A DNA stretch of 41,263 bases, taken from a bacterium. Its GTDB lineage: Bacteria > Patescibacteriota > Patescibacteriia > UBA1558 > S5-K13. This document shows positions 7,118-18,562 of the stretch, in pieces. Numbering within the stretch: position 1 is the stretch's first letter; each line of letters opens with the position of its first letter. The DNA lies in NCBI GenBank assembly GCA_029555085.1, contig JAKPTO010000013.1:1-41263 (forward strand), given 5' to 3'. The notes under the pieces are model-generated. The model saw nothing but the letters and a program-made list of their open reading frames with translations, was not told the DNA's origin and did no database searches. Made by a program: the position numbers and the translations under genes.

Positions 7118-8227
7118 ATGAAAATAATTTGCTTACAAGAAAATTTAATAAAAGGACTTCAAGTTGTAAGTCACTTAGCTGGTAAAAATTCAAATTTACC
7201 AATTTTAAACAATATTCTTATAACAGCTGATGATGGAATAATAACATTAACAACAACAAATTTAGAAATAGGAATAAGTTGTAAAATTAGAGGTAAAGTT
7301 GAAAAAAAGGGACAATGCACTGTTCAAGCTAGACTTATAACTGATTTTATATCTTTACTCCCAAAAGATAATATTGTTTTAGAATATGGAGATAATAAAT
7401 TAAAAGTAAATTGTGATAATAATACAAGTTTTATAAATACATTAAATCCAGAGGATTTTCCGCTTCTTCCGAAAATAAATAAAGAATCAGAATATGTAAT
7501 AAATATACAGGATTTAAAAAATGCATTGAAAAAAGTTTCATTTGCAGTTTCGTATGATTCAGTAAGACCAGAAATTTCAGGAGTGTTGATAAGTTTAGAA
7601 AATGAACGCGCAACTTTTGTAGGAACTGATTCATATAGATTAGCAGAAAAATCTATTAACACAAACAAACTTCCAGACGAAAAACATGTTATAGTTCCTC
7701 TTGATACAATTCAAGAAATTTCAAGAATTATAAATTATGAAACAGAAAATGAAGTTAAATTGTATATAGATGAGAATCAAATTTTATTTGGAATAAATGG
7801 AATTGAACTTGTATCTCGATTAATAGAAGGATCTTATCCAGATTATAAACAAATTATTCCAAAAGAATCAAAAACAAAAGCAGAAGTTAATACAATAGAA
7901 TTAACTCAAGCTATAAAAAGAACAAGTTTGTTTTGCAAACCAGGGATAAATGATATAAAACTAACTTTTGTTTCTGAAAAAGGAGAATTTGTTATAAATT
8001 CAATGAGTGATCAAATTGGTGAAAGTATGACAGTTGTTAAAGCAAATATAGATGGAGTTGATAATGAAATAGTTTTTAACTATAAATATATATTAGATGT
8101 ACTTTCAAATATTGATAGCTCTACAGTAAGTTTTGAAATGATTGATAATAAAACATCAGGAATTATAAAAACAAAGGATGATGAAGAGTATTTATATATT
8201 ATAAGTCCAATTAGACAACAAAATTAA
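7118..8227 (+). CDS. dnaN: DNA polymerase III beta subunit (sliding clamp)
   Basis: DnaN forms the ring-shaped dimer that tethers the polymerase to DNA. The 369-aa length and the three clamp domains are standard. Recognisable stretches are SHLAGKNSNLPILNNILI in domain 1, RPEISGVLISLENERATFVG and the TDSYRLA motif in domain 2, and the C-terminal EEYLYIISPIRQQN, corresponding to the family's Y-x-x-x-PxR end. The last residues contribute to the pocket that binds client peptides. It follows dnaA as usual. No Shine-Dalgarno; the leader is the AT-rich origin segment. Confidence 0.98.
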   Translation: MKIICLQENLIKGLQVVSHLAGKNSNLPILNNILITADDGIITLTTTNLEIGISCKIRGKVEKKGQCTVQARLITDFISLLPKDNIVLEYGDNKLKVNCDNNTSFINTLNPEDFPLLPKINKESEYVINIQDLKNALKKVSFAVSYDSVRPEISGVLISLENERATFVGTDSYRLAEKSINTNKLPDEKHVIVPLDTIQEISRIINYETENEVKLYIDENQILFGINGIELVSRLIEGSYPDYKQIIPKESKTKAEVNTIELTQAIKRTSLFCKPGINDIKLTFVSEKGEFVINSMSDQIGESMTVVKANIDGVDNEIVFNYKYILDVLSNIDSSTVSFEMIDNKTSGIIKTKDDEEYLYIISPIRQQN

Positions 8228-8250
8228 TCAATCAAATAAGGAGTGTTAAT

Positions 8251-8310
8251 ATGTATGTAAATAGAGTTTAGGTATCGTAAATGTAATGGTTTTGGTAGAA
8301 CCTAATACCT
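8251..8310 (+). promoter_or_regulatory. Mini-ORF with Shine-Dalgarno followed by a nested hairpin
   Basis: Right after dnaN, AAGGAG (8238-8243) precedes ATG at 8251, which opens a six-codon frame (MYVNRV, stop at 8271). Its stop codon overlaps a nested stem: AGGTAT (8270-8275) with ATACCT (8305-8310), enclosing GGTT with AACC. A short peptide ending at a hairpin looks like a translated leader or a riboregulator, but there is no T-run and no adjacent gene. It could also be the remnant of a lost gene. Confidence 0.35.
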
Positions 8311-8336
8311 CCAAATAAAATAGAGTAAAACTTCTC

Positions 8337-8364
8337 TTGACAAATAAATTAAGTTTGGTATACT
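8337..8364 (+). promoter_or_regulatory. Promoter of the rpoB leader
   Basis: TTGACA (8337-8342), a 16-nt spacer, then TATACT (8359-8364). It would give a leader of roughly 375 nt before rpoB. The leader includes an imperfect CTCCCTT/AAGGGTG hairpin (about 8410-8430) and a T-run hairpin at 8645. Confidence 0.7.
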
Positions 8365-8644
8365 TCTTTATGAAAATGTATATAAAGTAATTAAATAGTG
8401 AAACAGAGACTCCCTTCTGAAAGGGTGTGTTTTCTTATTTATTTACTATAAAAATCCCTATTTTAAGGCAAAAATTTAAAATCAAAATAGAAAAAATATT
8501 GACTTTAATTATAAAATAGATCCCAAAACAAACATTCTTAAAAGTAATTAATTTTTTGATATTATTTACATAATAAAAATTTTAACAAGTTGTAATTATA
8601 TAATGAGACAAAACTTTATTAAAATTTATAAGAATTAAATATAG

Positions 8645-8672
8645 GCAAATGCTTTTTAGTATTTGCTTTTTT
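8645..8672 (+). terminator. Intrinsic terminator or attenuator upstream of rpoB
   Basis: The stem GCAAATGC/GTATTTGC (one G-U pair) has a 6-nt loop and is followed by six T residues. It lies between the promoter at 8337 and rpoB. It therefore either ends a short RNA of about 300 nt or attenuates rpoBC transcription. A second small hairpin, CCTGC/GCGGG (8713-8725), lies close to the rpoB start. Confidence 0.6.
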
Positions 8673-8747
8673 GTTTATCCTGCCTCTATATGATTTATAT
8701 TGTTGCGGGATCCTGCTTTGCGGGGTTAATATTTTTAAAATAACAAT

Positions 8748-11700
8748 ATGGCGAAAAAGACTAATAGAAAATATTTTACACAGTCAATGAATGCAATACC
8801 ACTTTTAGATTTAATTGAGATACAGAAAGAATCTTATTTATGGTTTTTTAAAAAAGGATTAAAGGAATTGTTTGAGGAGATTTCTCCTATTAGAGATTTT
8901 TCGGGACGTGATTTGGAGTTGTATTTTTTAGATTATAGATTGGAAGACCCAAAGTTTGATGAAGTTTACGCAAGAGAAAGAAATACAACTTATGAAGCAC
9001 CTCTTAGAGTTAAAACAAAATTAAAAAATACAAGAACAGGAGAAAGCAAAGAACAGGAAATATATTTAGGAGACTTTCCGCTCATGACAGATAAGGGAAC
9101 TTTTATTATAAATGGAGTAGAACGCGTGGTTGTATCTCAACTTGTGAGAAGCGCTGGTGCTTTTTTTACATCCCAGAACTATTTAGGTAGAAATTATTAT
9201 GGGGCAAAAATTATTCCAAATCGCGGAGCTTGGCTTGAAATAGAAACAGATCCAAAGAAAAAGGTTTTATATGTTTCTATAGATAGAAAAAGAAAAGTTG
9301 CAGTTACATCACTACTTAGAGCATTTGGTTATTCAGAGGAAAAAGAAATAATTGATTTATTTAAAGATATAGATAATCATCCAGAAGTAAGTTTTATAAA
9401 AAATACAATTGAGAAGGATTTAGCAAAAAATCAAGATGAAGGTCTAATAGAGGTTTATAAAAGAATAAGACCAGGTGATTTAGCAACAGCTGATAATGCT
9501 AAATCACTTATTTTTTCAATGTTTTTTGATTTTAATAGATATGATTTAGCAACTGTTGGTCGTTATAAATTAAATAAAAGATTCAACAGAGATTATCCAA
9601 TAACAAATGAAAATAGAACATTGAAAAAAGAAGATTTAATAGATGTTGTAAGAGAAATTATAAGATTAAATTTAACTCAGGAAGCAGCCGATGATATTGA
9701 TCATTTGGGAAATAGACGCGTAAGAGCAGTTGGCGAGCTAATTCAAAATAGATTTAGAATTGGACTCGCAAGAATGGAAAGAATTATAAAAGACAGAATG
9801 TCTACAGCTGATATTGAAACCCTTACACCAAACTTACTTATAAATGCAAAACCAGTTATTGGTGCAATTAGAGAATTTTTTATGTCATCTCAACTTTCAC
9901 AATTTATGGATCAGATAAACCCACTTGCAGAATTAGAACACAAGAGAAGATTATCAGCGCTTGGTCCAGGTGGACTTTCAAGAGAAAGAGCTGGATTTGA
10001 AGTTAGAGATGTGCATCGTAGCCACTATGGAAGAATTTGTCCTATTCAAACACCTGAGGGACCAAATATTGGTCTTGTTGGACATCTAGCTTCTTATGCG
10101 CGAATAAATGAATATGGATTTATTGAAACACCATTTAGAAAAGTAATTCATGATGTAAAAGTTAGCGACACCGAATATTTAATTGGAGAAACAACAAGAT
10201 CTGATGTTTTAGATCCAAAAAATAAAAAAATTATTTTAAAAAAGGGAACAAAAATCGATAATAAAATAGTAAAAGAACTTTCCAAATATAACGATCTAAT
10301 CATTCCTATTATTCCAAGAGTTACAGATGAAATAATTTACATTGATGCATTTGAGGAGGAAAAAGGAACAACAACTGCCGCAACAACTCCAATTGATAAA
10401 GATGGATATTTTATAAACGAACAATCAGAAATGAGAATACATGGGCAACCTTCTTTTGATGATGTGTCTCGTATTGATTATATGGATGTTGCGCCAAATC
10501 AAATTATTTCAATTGCAACATCGCTTATTCCATTTTTAGAACATGATGATGCTGTTCGTGCTCTTATGGGATCAAATATGCAGAGACAAGCAGTTTCACT
10601 TATTCATCCAGAGGCCCCAATTATTGGAACTGGTGTCGAGAGACATGCGGCTGAAGACAGTGGTCAGGTTGTAAGAGCTAAACAAGACGGAAAAGTTAAA
10701 TTAGTTCAATCAGATCAAATAATTATTCAAGGGAAAGATGGAGCAGAATATTGTTATAATTTATCAAAGTTTGCAAGATCCAATGCCTCAACTTGTATGA
10801 ATCAACATCCCATAGTAGATAAAGGTGAAGATGTAAAAAAGGGAGATGTTATAGCAGACGGAGCCGCAATTGATAATGGAGAGTTAGCTCTTGGAAAGAA
10901 TGTTTTGGTTGCATACATGCCTTGGGAAGGTGGAAACTTTGAGGACGCTGTACTTATTTCACAAAGATTAGTGAAAGATGATTTATATACATCAATTCAT
11001 ATTGAAAATTATTCAATAGAAGTTAGGGAAACAAAACTTGGGCCAGAAGTTGTAACTCGAGATATTCCAAATATTGGAGAGGAGAGATTAAAAAATCTTG
11101 ACAGAGATGGAATTATAAGAATTGGAGCAACAGTTAAATCCGGAGATATATTAATTGGAAAAATTACACCAAAAGGAGAAACAGAATTATCAGCTGAGGA
11201 AAAATTACTTAGAGCAATTTTTGGTGAAAAAGCAAAGGATGTAAAAGATTCGTCTTTGTATCTTGAACATGGGGAAAATGGAAAAGTTGTTGATATAAAA
11301 TATTTTACAAGAAAGAATGGAGACAAGCTCCCAGCAGGAGTAATTCAGACAATTCAAGTTTCAGTTGCTCAACTTAGAAAGGTTCAGATAGGAGATAAGA
11401 TGGCTGGACGTCACGGAAATAAGGGAGTCATATCAAGAATTATTCCTGAAGAAGATATGCCATTTATGGAAGATGGTACTCCTGTTGATATGATTTTAAA
11501 TCCACTCGGAATAATTTCTCGTATGAATTTGGGGCAAGTTTTGGAAAATCATTTGGGTTTAGCTGCAAAGAAATTGGGATATAAAGTGGCTACACCATCT
11601 CTAAACGGAGTAACGATAGAACAGATAAAAGAAGAACTTAATAAAGCGCAAATGCCAGAAAATGGTAAGGTCCAATTGTATGATGGAAAAACAGGTGAGC

Positions 11701-12200
11701 CATTTGACAATAAAACAACAGTCGGAATTTCATATATGTTAAAACTTAATCACTTAGTTGAAGACAAAATTCACGCAAGATCAATTGGCCCATACTCGCT
11801 TATTACACAACAACCACTTGGTGGAAAAGCGCAATTTGGAGGTCAACGTTTTGGAGAAATGGAGGTTTGGGCACTTGAAGCATATGGCGCAGCACATATA
11901 TTACAAGAAATTCTTACAATAAAATCAGATGATGTAAATGGAAGAAGTAGAGCTTATGAAGCAATTATTAAATGTGAGGAAATTGAAAAAGTAAGCGTTC
12001 CAGAATCATTTAATGTATTAATAAACGAATTAAAAGCTCTCGGTATAAATGTTGAGATGTTAAACAACAATGAAGTTGTAAAAATTTCTGACAGAGAAGA
12101 AACAAAAGAACAAGAAGAAAAACAAGAGGAGCAAGAGGAAGAAGAAAATCGCGAAGTAGAGAAATTAAAACAACAAGAAACAAAAGCAGAAACAGAATAA
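8748..12200 (+). CDS. rpoB: DNA-directed RNA polymerase beta subunit
   Basis: RpoB forms one pincer of RNA polymerase. In 1150 aa the family landmarks are in order: [18 protein letters not shown] at the start, the rifampicin cluster [20 protein letters not shown] with [18 protein letters not shown], then [19 protein letters not shown]. The C-terminal part has [13 protein letters not shown] and [21 protein letters not shown]. Residues equivalent to E. coli D516, H526 and S531 are unchanged, so no rifampicin-resistance change is seen. The large lineage insertions of E. coli RpoB are missing. The tail is a glutamate/glutamine-rich stretch of about 40 residues that looks disordered. rplJ-rplL, frequent upstream neighbours, are absent; dnaN is upstream instead. 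Confidence 0.98.
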   Translation: MAKKTNRKYFTQSMNAIPLLDLIEIQKESYLWFFKKGLKELFEEISPIRDFSGRDLELYFLDYRLEDPKFDEVYARERNTTYEAPLRVKTKLKNTRTGESKEQEIYLGDFPLMTDKGTFIINGVERVVVSQLVRSAGAFFTSQNYLGRNYYGAKIIPNRGAWLEIETDPKKKVLYVSIDRKRKVAVTSLLRAFGYSEEKEIIDLFKDIDNHPEVSFIKNTIEKDLAKNQDEGLIEVYKRIRPGDLATADNAKSLIFSMFFDFNRYDLATVGRYKLNKRFNRDYPITNENRTLKKEDLIDVVREIIRLNLTQEAADDIDHLGNRRVRAVGELIQNRFRIGLARMERIIKDRMSTADIETLTPNLLINAKPVIGAIREFFMSSQLSQFMDQINPLAELEHKRRLSALGPGGLSRERAGFEVRDVHRSHYGRICPIQTPEGPNIGLVGHLASYARINEYGFIETPFRKVIHDVKVSDTEYLIGETTRSDVLDPKNKKIILKKGTKIDNKIVKELSKYNDLIIPIIPRVTDEIIYIDAFEEEKGTTTAATTPIDKDGYFINEQSEMRIHGQPSFDDVSRIDYMDVAPNQIISIATSLIPFLEHDDAVRALMGSNMQRQAVSLIHPEAPIIGTGVERHAAEDSGQVVRAKQDGKVKLVQSDQIIIQGKDGAEYCYNLSKFARSNASTCMNQHPIVDKGEDVKKGDVIADGAAIDNGELALGKNVLVAYMPWEGGNFEDAVLISQRLVKDDLYTSIHIENYSIEVRETKLGPEVVTRDIPNIGEERLKNLDRDGIIRIGATVKSGDILIGKITPKGETELSAEEKLLRAIFGEKAKDVKDSSLYLEHGENGKVVDIKYFTRKNGDKLPAGVIQTIQVSVAQLRKVQIGDKMAGRHGNKGVISRIIPEEDMPFMEDGTPVDMILNPLGIISRMNLGQVLENHLGLAAKKLGYKVATPSLNGVTIEQIKEELNKAQMPENGKVQLYDGKTGEPFDNKTTVGISYMLKLNHLVEDKIHARSIGPYSLITQQPLGGKAQFGGQRFGEMEVWALEAYGAAHILQEILTIKSDDVNGRSRAYEAIIKCEEIEKVSVPESFNVLINELKALGINVEMLNNNEVVKISDREETKEQEEKQEEQEEEENREVEKLKQQETKAETE

Positions 12201-12241
12201 ATAATTTTATAATTTTTTAATATTTTAATTTTAACAATATT

Positions 12242-15200
12242 ATGGCTACTCCCTCATCAACAAAAACAACTATAGTGCCAGGTGATTCAGGAATAAAACT
12301 ACCTCAGTTTGATTCAATAAAAATTACACTGGCTTCACCAGATCAAATAAAGCAATGGTCTCATGGAGAGGTTTTAAAACCAGAGACGATTAATTATAGA
12401 ACACAAAAACCAGAAAAAGACGGATTATTTTGTGAAAAAATATTTGGTCCAACTAAGGACTGGGAATGTTATTGTGGAAAATATAAAAGAATAAGGTACA
12501 GAGGAATTGTTTGTGACAAATGTGGTGTTGAGGTTACGAGAAAAAATGTAAGACGTGAAAGGTTTGGACATATTGAGCTTTCAGCGCCAGTTTCTCATAT
12601 TTGGTTTTTACGCGGTGTTCCTTCAAGAATTGGAATAGTTCTTGATTTATCAATTCAACAACTTGAAAGAGTTGTCTATTTTGCAAATTTTATTATTACT
12701 GAAGTAGATGAAGAATTAAAGAAAGAAACATTACTCCAAATAAATCAAGAATTAAAACAAAAAACCAAAACAATTACTAAAAAATGTGAAACAGATATTT
12801 TAGAGATTGATCAAAAATTGGAAGAAGCCAGTAGCTCAAAAGACACAAAATTAATTGAAAAATTAAATAAAGACAAGGAGAACATTTTAGCTGTACACGA
12901 TAAAGAACTCGCAAAATTAAACGATGCTGGTGAGTTAGCGAAAAAAGAATTGAAACAAATAAAAGTAATGAGAATTATCTCAGAAAGTAAATATAGAGAA
13001 TTGTCATTAAGGTATGGACATGTATTTACAGCAGACATCGGGGCAGAGGCCATCAGAAAATTACTTCAAAAAATTAATTTAGAAGAGTTACTTCAAGATA
13101 TAAATGAAAAGGCAAAATCAGCTCCAGCTTCAAAACAGAAAAAATTAGTAAGACGCGCAAGATTAATCCAAAATTTTATAAAAAATAATATTAGACCAGA
13201 GTGGATGATACTTACATCTATTCCTGTTATTCCTCCAGATTTAAGACCAATGGTTCAGCTTGATGGTGGAAGATTTGCAACATCTGATTTAAATGATTTA
13301 TACAGAAGAGTTATAAATAGAAATAATAGATTAAAAAGATTAAGAGATTTAAATGCGCCTGAGGTAATACTTAGAAATGAAAAAAGAATGTTGCAAGAAG
13401 CAGTTGACGCTTTAATTGATAATAATGCAAGACATGGGAAAACAGTTACCGCCTCAACTGGACAAAAAAGAATGCTTAAATCTCTCGCGGATATGTTAAA
13501 AGGAAAACAAGGAAGATTTAGAAGAAATTTATTAGGCAAGAGGGTTGATTATTCTGGTCGCTCGGTAATTGTTGTCGGGCCAGATTTGAAATTGCACGAA
13601 TGTGGTCTTCCAAAAATAATGGCACTTGAACTTTTTAAACCATTTGTAATTGCAAAATTAATACAAAGAGAAATTGTTCATAATGTAAGAAGCGCAAAAA
13701 GATATATTGATATGGGATATGATGAGGTTTGGGATATTTTAGAGGAAATTACAACAGATGCATACGTGCTTTTAAATAGAGCTCCAACTCTTCATAGATT
13801 AGGTATTCAGGCATTTAAACCAAAATTAATTGAAGGAAAAGCTATTAGAATTCATCCAATGGTTTGTACTGCTTTTAATGCTGATTTTGACGGAGATCAA
13901 ATGGCTGTTCATGTTCCGCTATCTAAGGAAGCGATATATGAAGCTTCTGAAATAATGCTTTCATCAAAGAATTTATTAAAACCAGCAACAGGGGATCCTA
14001 TTATTACCCCAACGCAAGATATGGTTTGGGGAGGAAATTATTTGACATGTATACCAGAAGAAGACCTAGAGGACGATAAGATAAAAACCTTTGCAGACAA
14101 AGAAGAAGCTCAAACAGCTTATGATTTAGGAAAAATTGGATTAAGAGAATTGATAAAAGTTAGAATGAAAGATGGAATTATAAAAACATCTGTTGGTAGA
14201 ATTATATTTAATAAAATTTTACCTGAGAAGTTAAGATTTTTTAATAGCGAAACGCAATCAGGAACATTGAAAGATTTAGTTGCAAAAACACTTGAAATAT
14301 ATGGCGATGAAAAAACAATTGAATTTTTAGATAGGCTTAAAAAATTAACACTTAAATTTATTACAAAGTCTGGTTTGTCTTGGAGTATGTTAGACATCCC
14401 AGTTTTAGAGGATAAAAAAGAAATAATAGAAAATGCAAATAAAGAAGTTATGAAAATTCAGGAATTATATGAGGATGGATTTTTAACAAACAGAGAAAGA
14501 TACGTAAAGGTGGTGGAAATTTGGACCGGAGTAAAGAATTTAATTACTGAAAAAGGAAAGGGAGTTTTTTATAAGGACAATTCAATATATTCAATGATTA
14601 ACTCAGGAGCTAGAGGTTCTTGGAGTCAAATGATTCAAATTATGGGTATGAAGGGTCTTGTAATTAATCCAGCTGGTGAGATTATAGAACTTCCAGTTAA
14701 AGCAAATTTTAATGAAGGACTTGATGTTTTAGAGTTCTTTATATCAACTCACGGTACTAGAAAGGGACTTTCAGATACAGCTCTAAGAACTGCTAGTGCA
14801 GGATATTTAACAAGAAGATTGGTGGATGTTTGTCAGGACATTTTAATTTTAGAAGAAGACTGTAAGGATAAGGAAGGAAGAATAATTACAAAAGAAGAAT
14901 CAGAAGACATGGGAAAAACACTTGGTCAGAGAGTGCTTGGCAGAACAACAATTGACGAAATAAAAAACCCAGAAACCAAAGAAGTAATAGTTAAAAAAGA
15001 CACAATTATAGATAAACAGACGTCAGTATTAATTGATAAATTGGGAATAAATGAAGTAAAAATAAGATCCTTATTTACTTGCAAGGCAATAAATGGTGTT
15101 TGTCAAAAGTGCTATGGTTGGGATTTGGGACAAAATAAGTTGGTCAAAAAAGGAACAGCAGTTGGAATTATCGCAGCTCAATCAATCGGTGAGCCAGGAA

Positions 15201-16141
15201 CTCAACTTACAATGAGAACTTTTCATACCGGAGGTATTGCTGGTGGGGATATTACGCAAGGTTTACCAAGAGTTGAAGAAATTTTTGAAGTTAGAACTCC
15301 AAAGATGCAAGCTGTGATAAGTGAAGTTTCTGGAAAAGTAAAAATAACAGATGTTGAAGCGGATGGAAAAAAGAAATCAAAATTAATACAAATATTTTCA
15401 GAGGAAAATGTATTAGAAACATACGAAGTTCCAGAAGGAGCAAAATTATTAGTTGAGGATAAAAAGAATATAAAGAAAAAACAAGAACTTTATGAAGTGG
15501 ATGGTGAGAAGGTAAAATCTCTAAACGAGGGAATTGTTAATATCAAGAAAGGAAAAGTAATCGAGATAATTGCGACAAAGCCAATAGTCGCAGAATACAT
15601 TGTTCCGAATGAAATTAATATTTGGGTAAAAGATGGTGAAATAGTTCCAGAAGGAACACAATTAACCGAGGGAAGTATTAATTTGAAAAAATTATACAAA
15701 ATAAAGGGAGAAGAGGAAGTTCAAAAATATATTATAAAAGAAATCCAGCGTATTTATTCTTCTCAAGGACAAAAATTAAATGATAAACATATTGAACTTG
15801 TATGTAAGCAATTGTTTTCAAGAGTATATGTTGATGATTCTGGAGATACTGATTTTGTTCCAGGTGAAATTATTACAAAAGCGCAATTCGCTATATCAAA
15901 CAAAGAAATGAAAGAAGCTGGTAAAAAACAATTAAAAGGCAGAGTACTTTTACTTGGTATGACAAAAGCATCTCTTACATCTGATTCATTTTTGTCAGCA
16001 GCATCATTCCAGGAAACAGCAAGGGTATTAATAGGTGGTTCTCTAAAAGGACAAGTGGATCATTTAAGAGGATTAAAAGAAAATGTAATTATCGGAAGAT
16101 TAATTCCAGCCGGGACAGGTTATGGACTAAAAGAAGAATAG
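12242..16141 (+). CDS. rpoC: DNA-directed RNA polymerase beta' subunit
   Basis: RpoC carries the catalytic magnesium site. The 1299-aa product has the N-terminal zinc site [20 protein letters not shown] and the catalytic loop [12 protein letters not shown]. The bridge helix/trigger loop region is [16 protein letters not shown], and the second zinc site includes [18 protein letters not shown] charged coiled-coil stretch (about 155-245, rich in K, E, Q) lengthens the clamp region, as in many non-proteobacterial enzymes. The C-terminus ([15 protein letters not shown], ending GTGYGLKEE) is intact. It is 41 bp after rpoB and ends at a clear terminator, so rpoBC is a two-gene unit. Confidence 0.98.
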   Translation: MATPSSTKTTIVPGDSGIKLPQFDSIKITLASPDQIKQWSHGEVLKPETINYRTQKPEKDGLFCEKIFGPTKDWECYCGKYKRIRYRGIVCDKCGVEVTRKNVRRERFGHIELSAPVSHIWFLRGVPSRIGIVLDLSIQQLERVVYFANFIITEVDEELKKETLLQINQELKQKTKTITKKCETDILEIDQKLEEASSSKDTKLIEKLNKDKENILAVHDKELAKLNDAGELAKKELKQIKVMRIISESKYRELSLRYGHVFTADIGAEAIRKLLQKINLEELLQDINEKAKSAPASKQKKLVRRARLIQNFIKNNIRPEWMILTSIPVIPPDLRPMVQLDGGRFATSDLNDLYRRVINRNNRLKRLRDLNAPEVILRNEKRMLQEAVDALIDNNARHGKTVTASTGQKRMLKSLADMLKGKQGRFRRNLLGKRVDYSGRSVIVVGPDLKLHECGLPKIMALELFKPFVIAKLIQREIVHNVRSAKRYIDMGYDEVWDILEEITTDAYVLLNRAPTLHRLGIQAFKPKLIEGKAIRIHPMVCTAFNADFDGDQMAVHVPLSKEAIYEASEIMLSSKNLLKPATGDPIITPTQDMVWGGNYLTCIPEEDLEDDKIKTFADKEEAQTAYDLGKIGLRELIKVRMKDGIIKTSVGRIIFNKILPEKLRFFNSETQSGTLKDLVAKTLEIYGDEKTIEFLDRLKKLTLKFITKSGLSWSMLDIPVLEDKKEIIENANKEVMKIQELYEDGFLTNRERYVKVVEIWTGVKNLITEKGKGVFYKDNSIYSMINSGARGSWSQMIQIMGMKGLVINPAGEIIELPVKANFNEGLDVLEFFISTHGTRKGLSDTALRTASAGYLTRRLVDVCQDILILEEDCKDKEGRIITKEESEDMGKTLGQRVLGRTTIDEIKNPETKEVIVKKDTIIDKQTSVLIDKLGINEVKIRSLFTCKAINGVCQKCYGWDLGQNKLVKKGTAVGIIAAQSIGEPGTQLTMRTFHTGGIAGGDITQGLPRVEEIFEVRTPKMQAVISEVSGKVKITDVEADGKKKSKLIQIFSEENVLETYEVPEGAKLLVEDKKNIKKKQELYEVDGEKVKSLNEGIVNIKKGKVIEIIATKPIVAEYIVPNEINIWVKDGEIVPEGTQLTEGSINLKKLYKIKGEEEVQKYIIKEIQRIYSSQGQKLNDKHIELVCKQLFSRVYVDDSGDTDFVPGEIITKAQFAISNKEMKEAGKKQLKGRVLLLGMTKASLTSDSFLSAASFQETARVLIGGSLKGQVDHLRGLKENVIIGRLIPAGTGYGLKEE

Positions 16142-16161
16142 ATAGATTTTTGTATATAGAA

Positions 16162-16192
16162 ACATCTCTCTTTTGAGGGATGTTTTGTTTTT
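16162..16192 (+). terminator. Terminator of rpoBC
   Basis: The stem ACATCTCTC/GAGGGATGT (one T-G pair) with a TTTT loop is followed by a T-rich tail, 20 bp after the rpoC stop. Confidence 0.8.
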
Positions 16193-16207
16193 GTTTTAAG
16201 TTCGTTG

Positions 16208-16216
16208 TGTTATAAT
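16208..16216 (+). promoter_or_regulatory. Extended -10 promoter of tRNA-Gly
   Basis: TGTTATAAT, an extended -10 (TGn plus a perfect TATAAT), about 94 bp before the tRNA. No good -35 is seen at the right distance. Confidence 0.5.
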
Positions 16217-16309
16217 AGTTTCTAATAAAGACGGATAAGTTCAAGATTGAAATAAACAAGAATATGAAAAAATTCAAAAGTGTTATTTATTAACTATTCT
16301 ATTAGAAAT

Positions 16310-16384
16310 GCGGGTGTCGTATAGTGGTTATTACGCCAGCTTCCCAAGCTGAAAACGGCGGTTCGATTCCGCTCATCCGCTCCA
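16310..16384 (+). tRNA. tRNA-Gly (anticodon CCC)
   Basis: A 75-nt cloverleaf. The acceptor GCGGGTG pairs with CATCCGC (one G-U). The anticodon loop TTCCCAA gives CCC. The T-arm holds GGTTCGATTCC. Discriminator T and an encoded CCA finish the gene. One C-A mismatch closes the anticodon stem. It decodes GGG. Confidence 0.93.
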
Positions 16385-16392
16385 TTTAAAAG

Positions 16393-16416
16393 AACCTATT
16401 TTCATTGGGTTTTTTT
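16393..16416 (+). terminator. Terminator of tRNA-Gly
   Basis: AACCTA pairs with TGGGTT (one T-G) and is followed by a run of T residues, 8 bp after the CCA end. Confidence 0.65.
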
Positions 16417-16466
16417 GATGCTTCTAAATATAGGTTAGAATTGAAATATGTTTTTGTTAAGATTAA

Positions 16467-16475
16467 TGATATAAT
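16467..16475 (+). promoter_or_regulatory. Extended -10 promoter of the propeller-like secreted protein
   Basis: TGATATAAT, the same extended -10 that precedes the paralogous gene at 18563. It lies 28 bp before the ATG. Confidence 0.5.
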
Positions 16476-16503
16476 TATTATACATAATTAATATATAAAA
16501 AAT

Positions 16504-18354
16504 ATGAAAAAATTGAATATATTTTTGTTTTTTACAATTTTTGTAATTGTTTCATTTTGTTTTGTAAATAAATCTCTCGCCGATACAATTTTAACAGATG
16601 AGGATATTAGTAATTTATTAAATACTTTATTAAGTAGTAATGGACCCATTCTATCAATGATTGCGCAACCCGACGGAAAAATATTGTTAGGAAAAGATCC
16701 AGGCATATTAGATGTAGTAGATATGCTAGATGATGATGTAGATGATGATACTAGAAAAGATCTAATCGTAAGGTTGAATGCAGATGGCTCACCTGATACA
16801 AGTTTTAAACTACAAGGACTGTATGATTTTAAGGAGTATATTTTTGATTTAGCAATTCAACCAGATGGAAAAATAGTGGTAGTAGGGGATTTAGGTATTG
16901 ATAATGCATACGGTATTATGAGGTTGAATTCGGATGGTTCTTTGGATACCGATTTTAAACCCCAAACAGATATTTCTTATAGATTCATAAAAGCATTGTC
17001 TATACAACAAAATGGGAAAATAATAATAGGGGGAGATCTACCATGGCGTGGTATTGGTGGTATTGCAAGATTGAATACTGACGGCTCGTTTGATACAAGT
17101 TTTGATATTGGAACGGGAACAGATCATTCTGTCCTTGATTTAGCAATTCAACCAGATGGAAAAATAATTATTGGAGGTTATTTTGAACAATACAATGGTG
17201 TATCAAGAAGCGGTATTGCAAGATTGAATACTGACGGCTCGCTTGATACAAGTTTTAATGCACTTTTAGATAGAGACGAAAATATGTTGCGCGCAGGTGT
17301 TGAGCATATAGTTTTTGGCCCAGATGGAAAAATAATTATTGGAGGTTACTTTACAACATGTAGTGACATAGAGAGGAATAACATCGCAAGACTTAATTCA
17401 GATGGTTCGCTTGATACAAGTTTTGACCCCGGAGTTGATATAAATTTTAATTCTATAAAGGCGTTAGCTGTACAACAAGATGGAAGGGTAATAGTAACCG
17501 GGTATGATAATAAGAAAAATTTAGATTATATTATAAGACTTAATTCAGATGGTTCGCGTGATACAAATTTTGATTCAGGAATAATGGTTAATGGTGATAT
17601 TAATAGCCTAATTATTCAACCAGATGGAAAAATAATTATTGGAGGTGATTTTGTATTATATGGTTTTTCATTAGCAACAAAGTATCACTTCGCAAGACTT
17701 AATTCAGATGGTTCGCTTGATACAAGTTTTGGAATGGAAATGTTAGATGATCCAATTATTAGTACAGTAGCCCAATCAATAGAATCCTCAACAAGCAACG
17801 ATATAGTAACTCAATTAGCACCAACAAGACTAAAAGGACAATTATTATTAGCAGTAGAAGATAAAGGAAGAATATGGTATGTAAATCCAGATGATTCAAA
17901 AAGATATGAAGTAACATTTGCTAATGCGCTTCCTTTATTTGAAAAACTATCTTTAGGAATATCTAATAAAGATTTAAATCAAATATCAGAAACAAAATCA
18001 ACAACCTTAGGAAATAGACTAAAGGGAAAATTACTTCTACAAGTAGAAGATAGAGGAAGAATATGGTATATAGATTTAAAAGGTATGAAACACGAAGTAA
18101 CATGGGATAATTTAATGGATTTATTCACTAAACTTTCTCTTGGGATAACAAATAAGGATTTGAATAAAATTACTAAAGTTGATATTCAAATAGATGTTAG
18201 TTTAGATACAGATGGAGATGGTTTAACAGACACTCAAGAGGCAATATATGGGACAGATCCAAATAATCCAGATACAGATGGAGATGGATACTTAGATGGT
18301 GATGAAGTAAAACATGGTTATGATCCAACAATAGCAGGTGATGCGAGATTATAA
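16504..18354 (+). CDS. Secreted seven-repeat (delta-60) propeller-like protein with WYVNP and calcium-binding repeats
   Basis: The signal peptide covers about 1-26 ([14 protein letters not shown], cut before DTI). Residues about 50-415 hold seven delta-60 repeats, each with a [10 protein letters not shown] strand and a closing [12 protein letters not shown]; seven such units suggest a closed seven-bladed beta-propeller. Two copies of a roughly 60-aa domain follow (GRIWYVNP ... [13 protein letters not shown]), a module I associate with CPR secreted proteins. The C-terminus (about 572-616) is a thrombospondin-type-3 Dx[DN]xDG calcium-binding stretch ([26 protein letters not shown]). There is no cell-wall anchor or transmembrane tail, so it is exported or held by its repeats. 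Ligand unknown; adhesion or surface binding is plausible. Confidence 0.8.
   Translation: MKKLNIFLFFTIFVIVSFCFVNKSLADTILTDEDISNLLNTLLSSNGPILSMIAQPDGKILLGKDPGILDVVDMLDDDVDDDTRKDLIVRLNADGSPDTSFKLQGLYDFKEYIFDLAIQPDGKIVVVGDLGIDNAYGIMRLNSDGSLDTDFKPQTDISYRFIKALSIQQNGKIIIGGDLPWRGIGGIARLNTDGSFDTSFDIGTGTDHSVLDLAIQPDGKIIIGGYFEQYNGVSRSGIARLNTDGSLDTSFNALLDRDENMLRAGVEHIVFGPDGKIIIGGYFTTCSDIERNNIARLNSDGSLDTSFDPGVDINFNSIKALAVQQDGRVIVTGYDNKKNLDYIIRLNSDGSRDTNFDSGIMVNGDINSLIIQPDGKIIIGGDFVLYGFSLATKYHFARLNSDGSLDTSFGMEMLDDPIISTVAQSIESSTSNDIVTQLAPTRLKGQLLLAVEDKGRIWYVNPDDSKRYEVTFANALPLFEKLSLGISNKDLNQISETKSTTLGNRLKGKLLLQVEDRGRIWYIDLKGMKHEVTWDNLMDLFTKLSLGITNKDLNKITKVDIQIDVSLDTDGDGLTDTQEAIYGTDPNNPDTDGDGYLDGDEVKHGYDPTIAGDARL
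17829..18185 (+). repeat. 357-bp repeat, copy 1 (in the propeller-like gene)
   Basis: It aligns without gaps with 18652-19008. The two encode the paired WYVNP-type domains of neighbouring genes. Identity is high at third codon positions too, with blocks over 50 nt identical, which indicates recent duplication or gene conversion. Confidence 0.9.
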
Positions 18355-18442
18355 ACACTAAAATAGAATAAGTTATTAAATAATTTTAATATTCTTTATA
18401 ATCATATTTTTAACCTCTATAACTAAGGAGTTTTAAATCAAA

Positions 18443-18468
18443 GAAAGCCCACTTCTGGCGGGTTTTTG
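18443..18468 (+). terminator. Terminator of the propeller-like gene
   Basis: A stem of AAAGCCC with GGGTTTTT (C/G pairs inside, one G-T) around a short loop, ending in a T run. Confidence 0.65.
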
Positions 18469-18520
18469 GTATTTTTAGGTATGGGTTAGAGGGGGAATGG
18501 TTTTTGTTTTATTAAATTAT

Positions 18521-18529
18521 TGATATAAT
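18521..18529 (+). promoter_or_regulatory. Extended -10 promoter of the secreted nuclease gene
   Basis: TGATATAAT, identical to the element before the gene at 16504. This shared spelling suggests that the two genes are regulated alike or were duplicated with their promoters. Confidence 0.5.
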
Positions 18530-18562
18530 TATTGTAATGATTAAGAATTAAAATAGAATATT

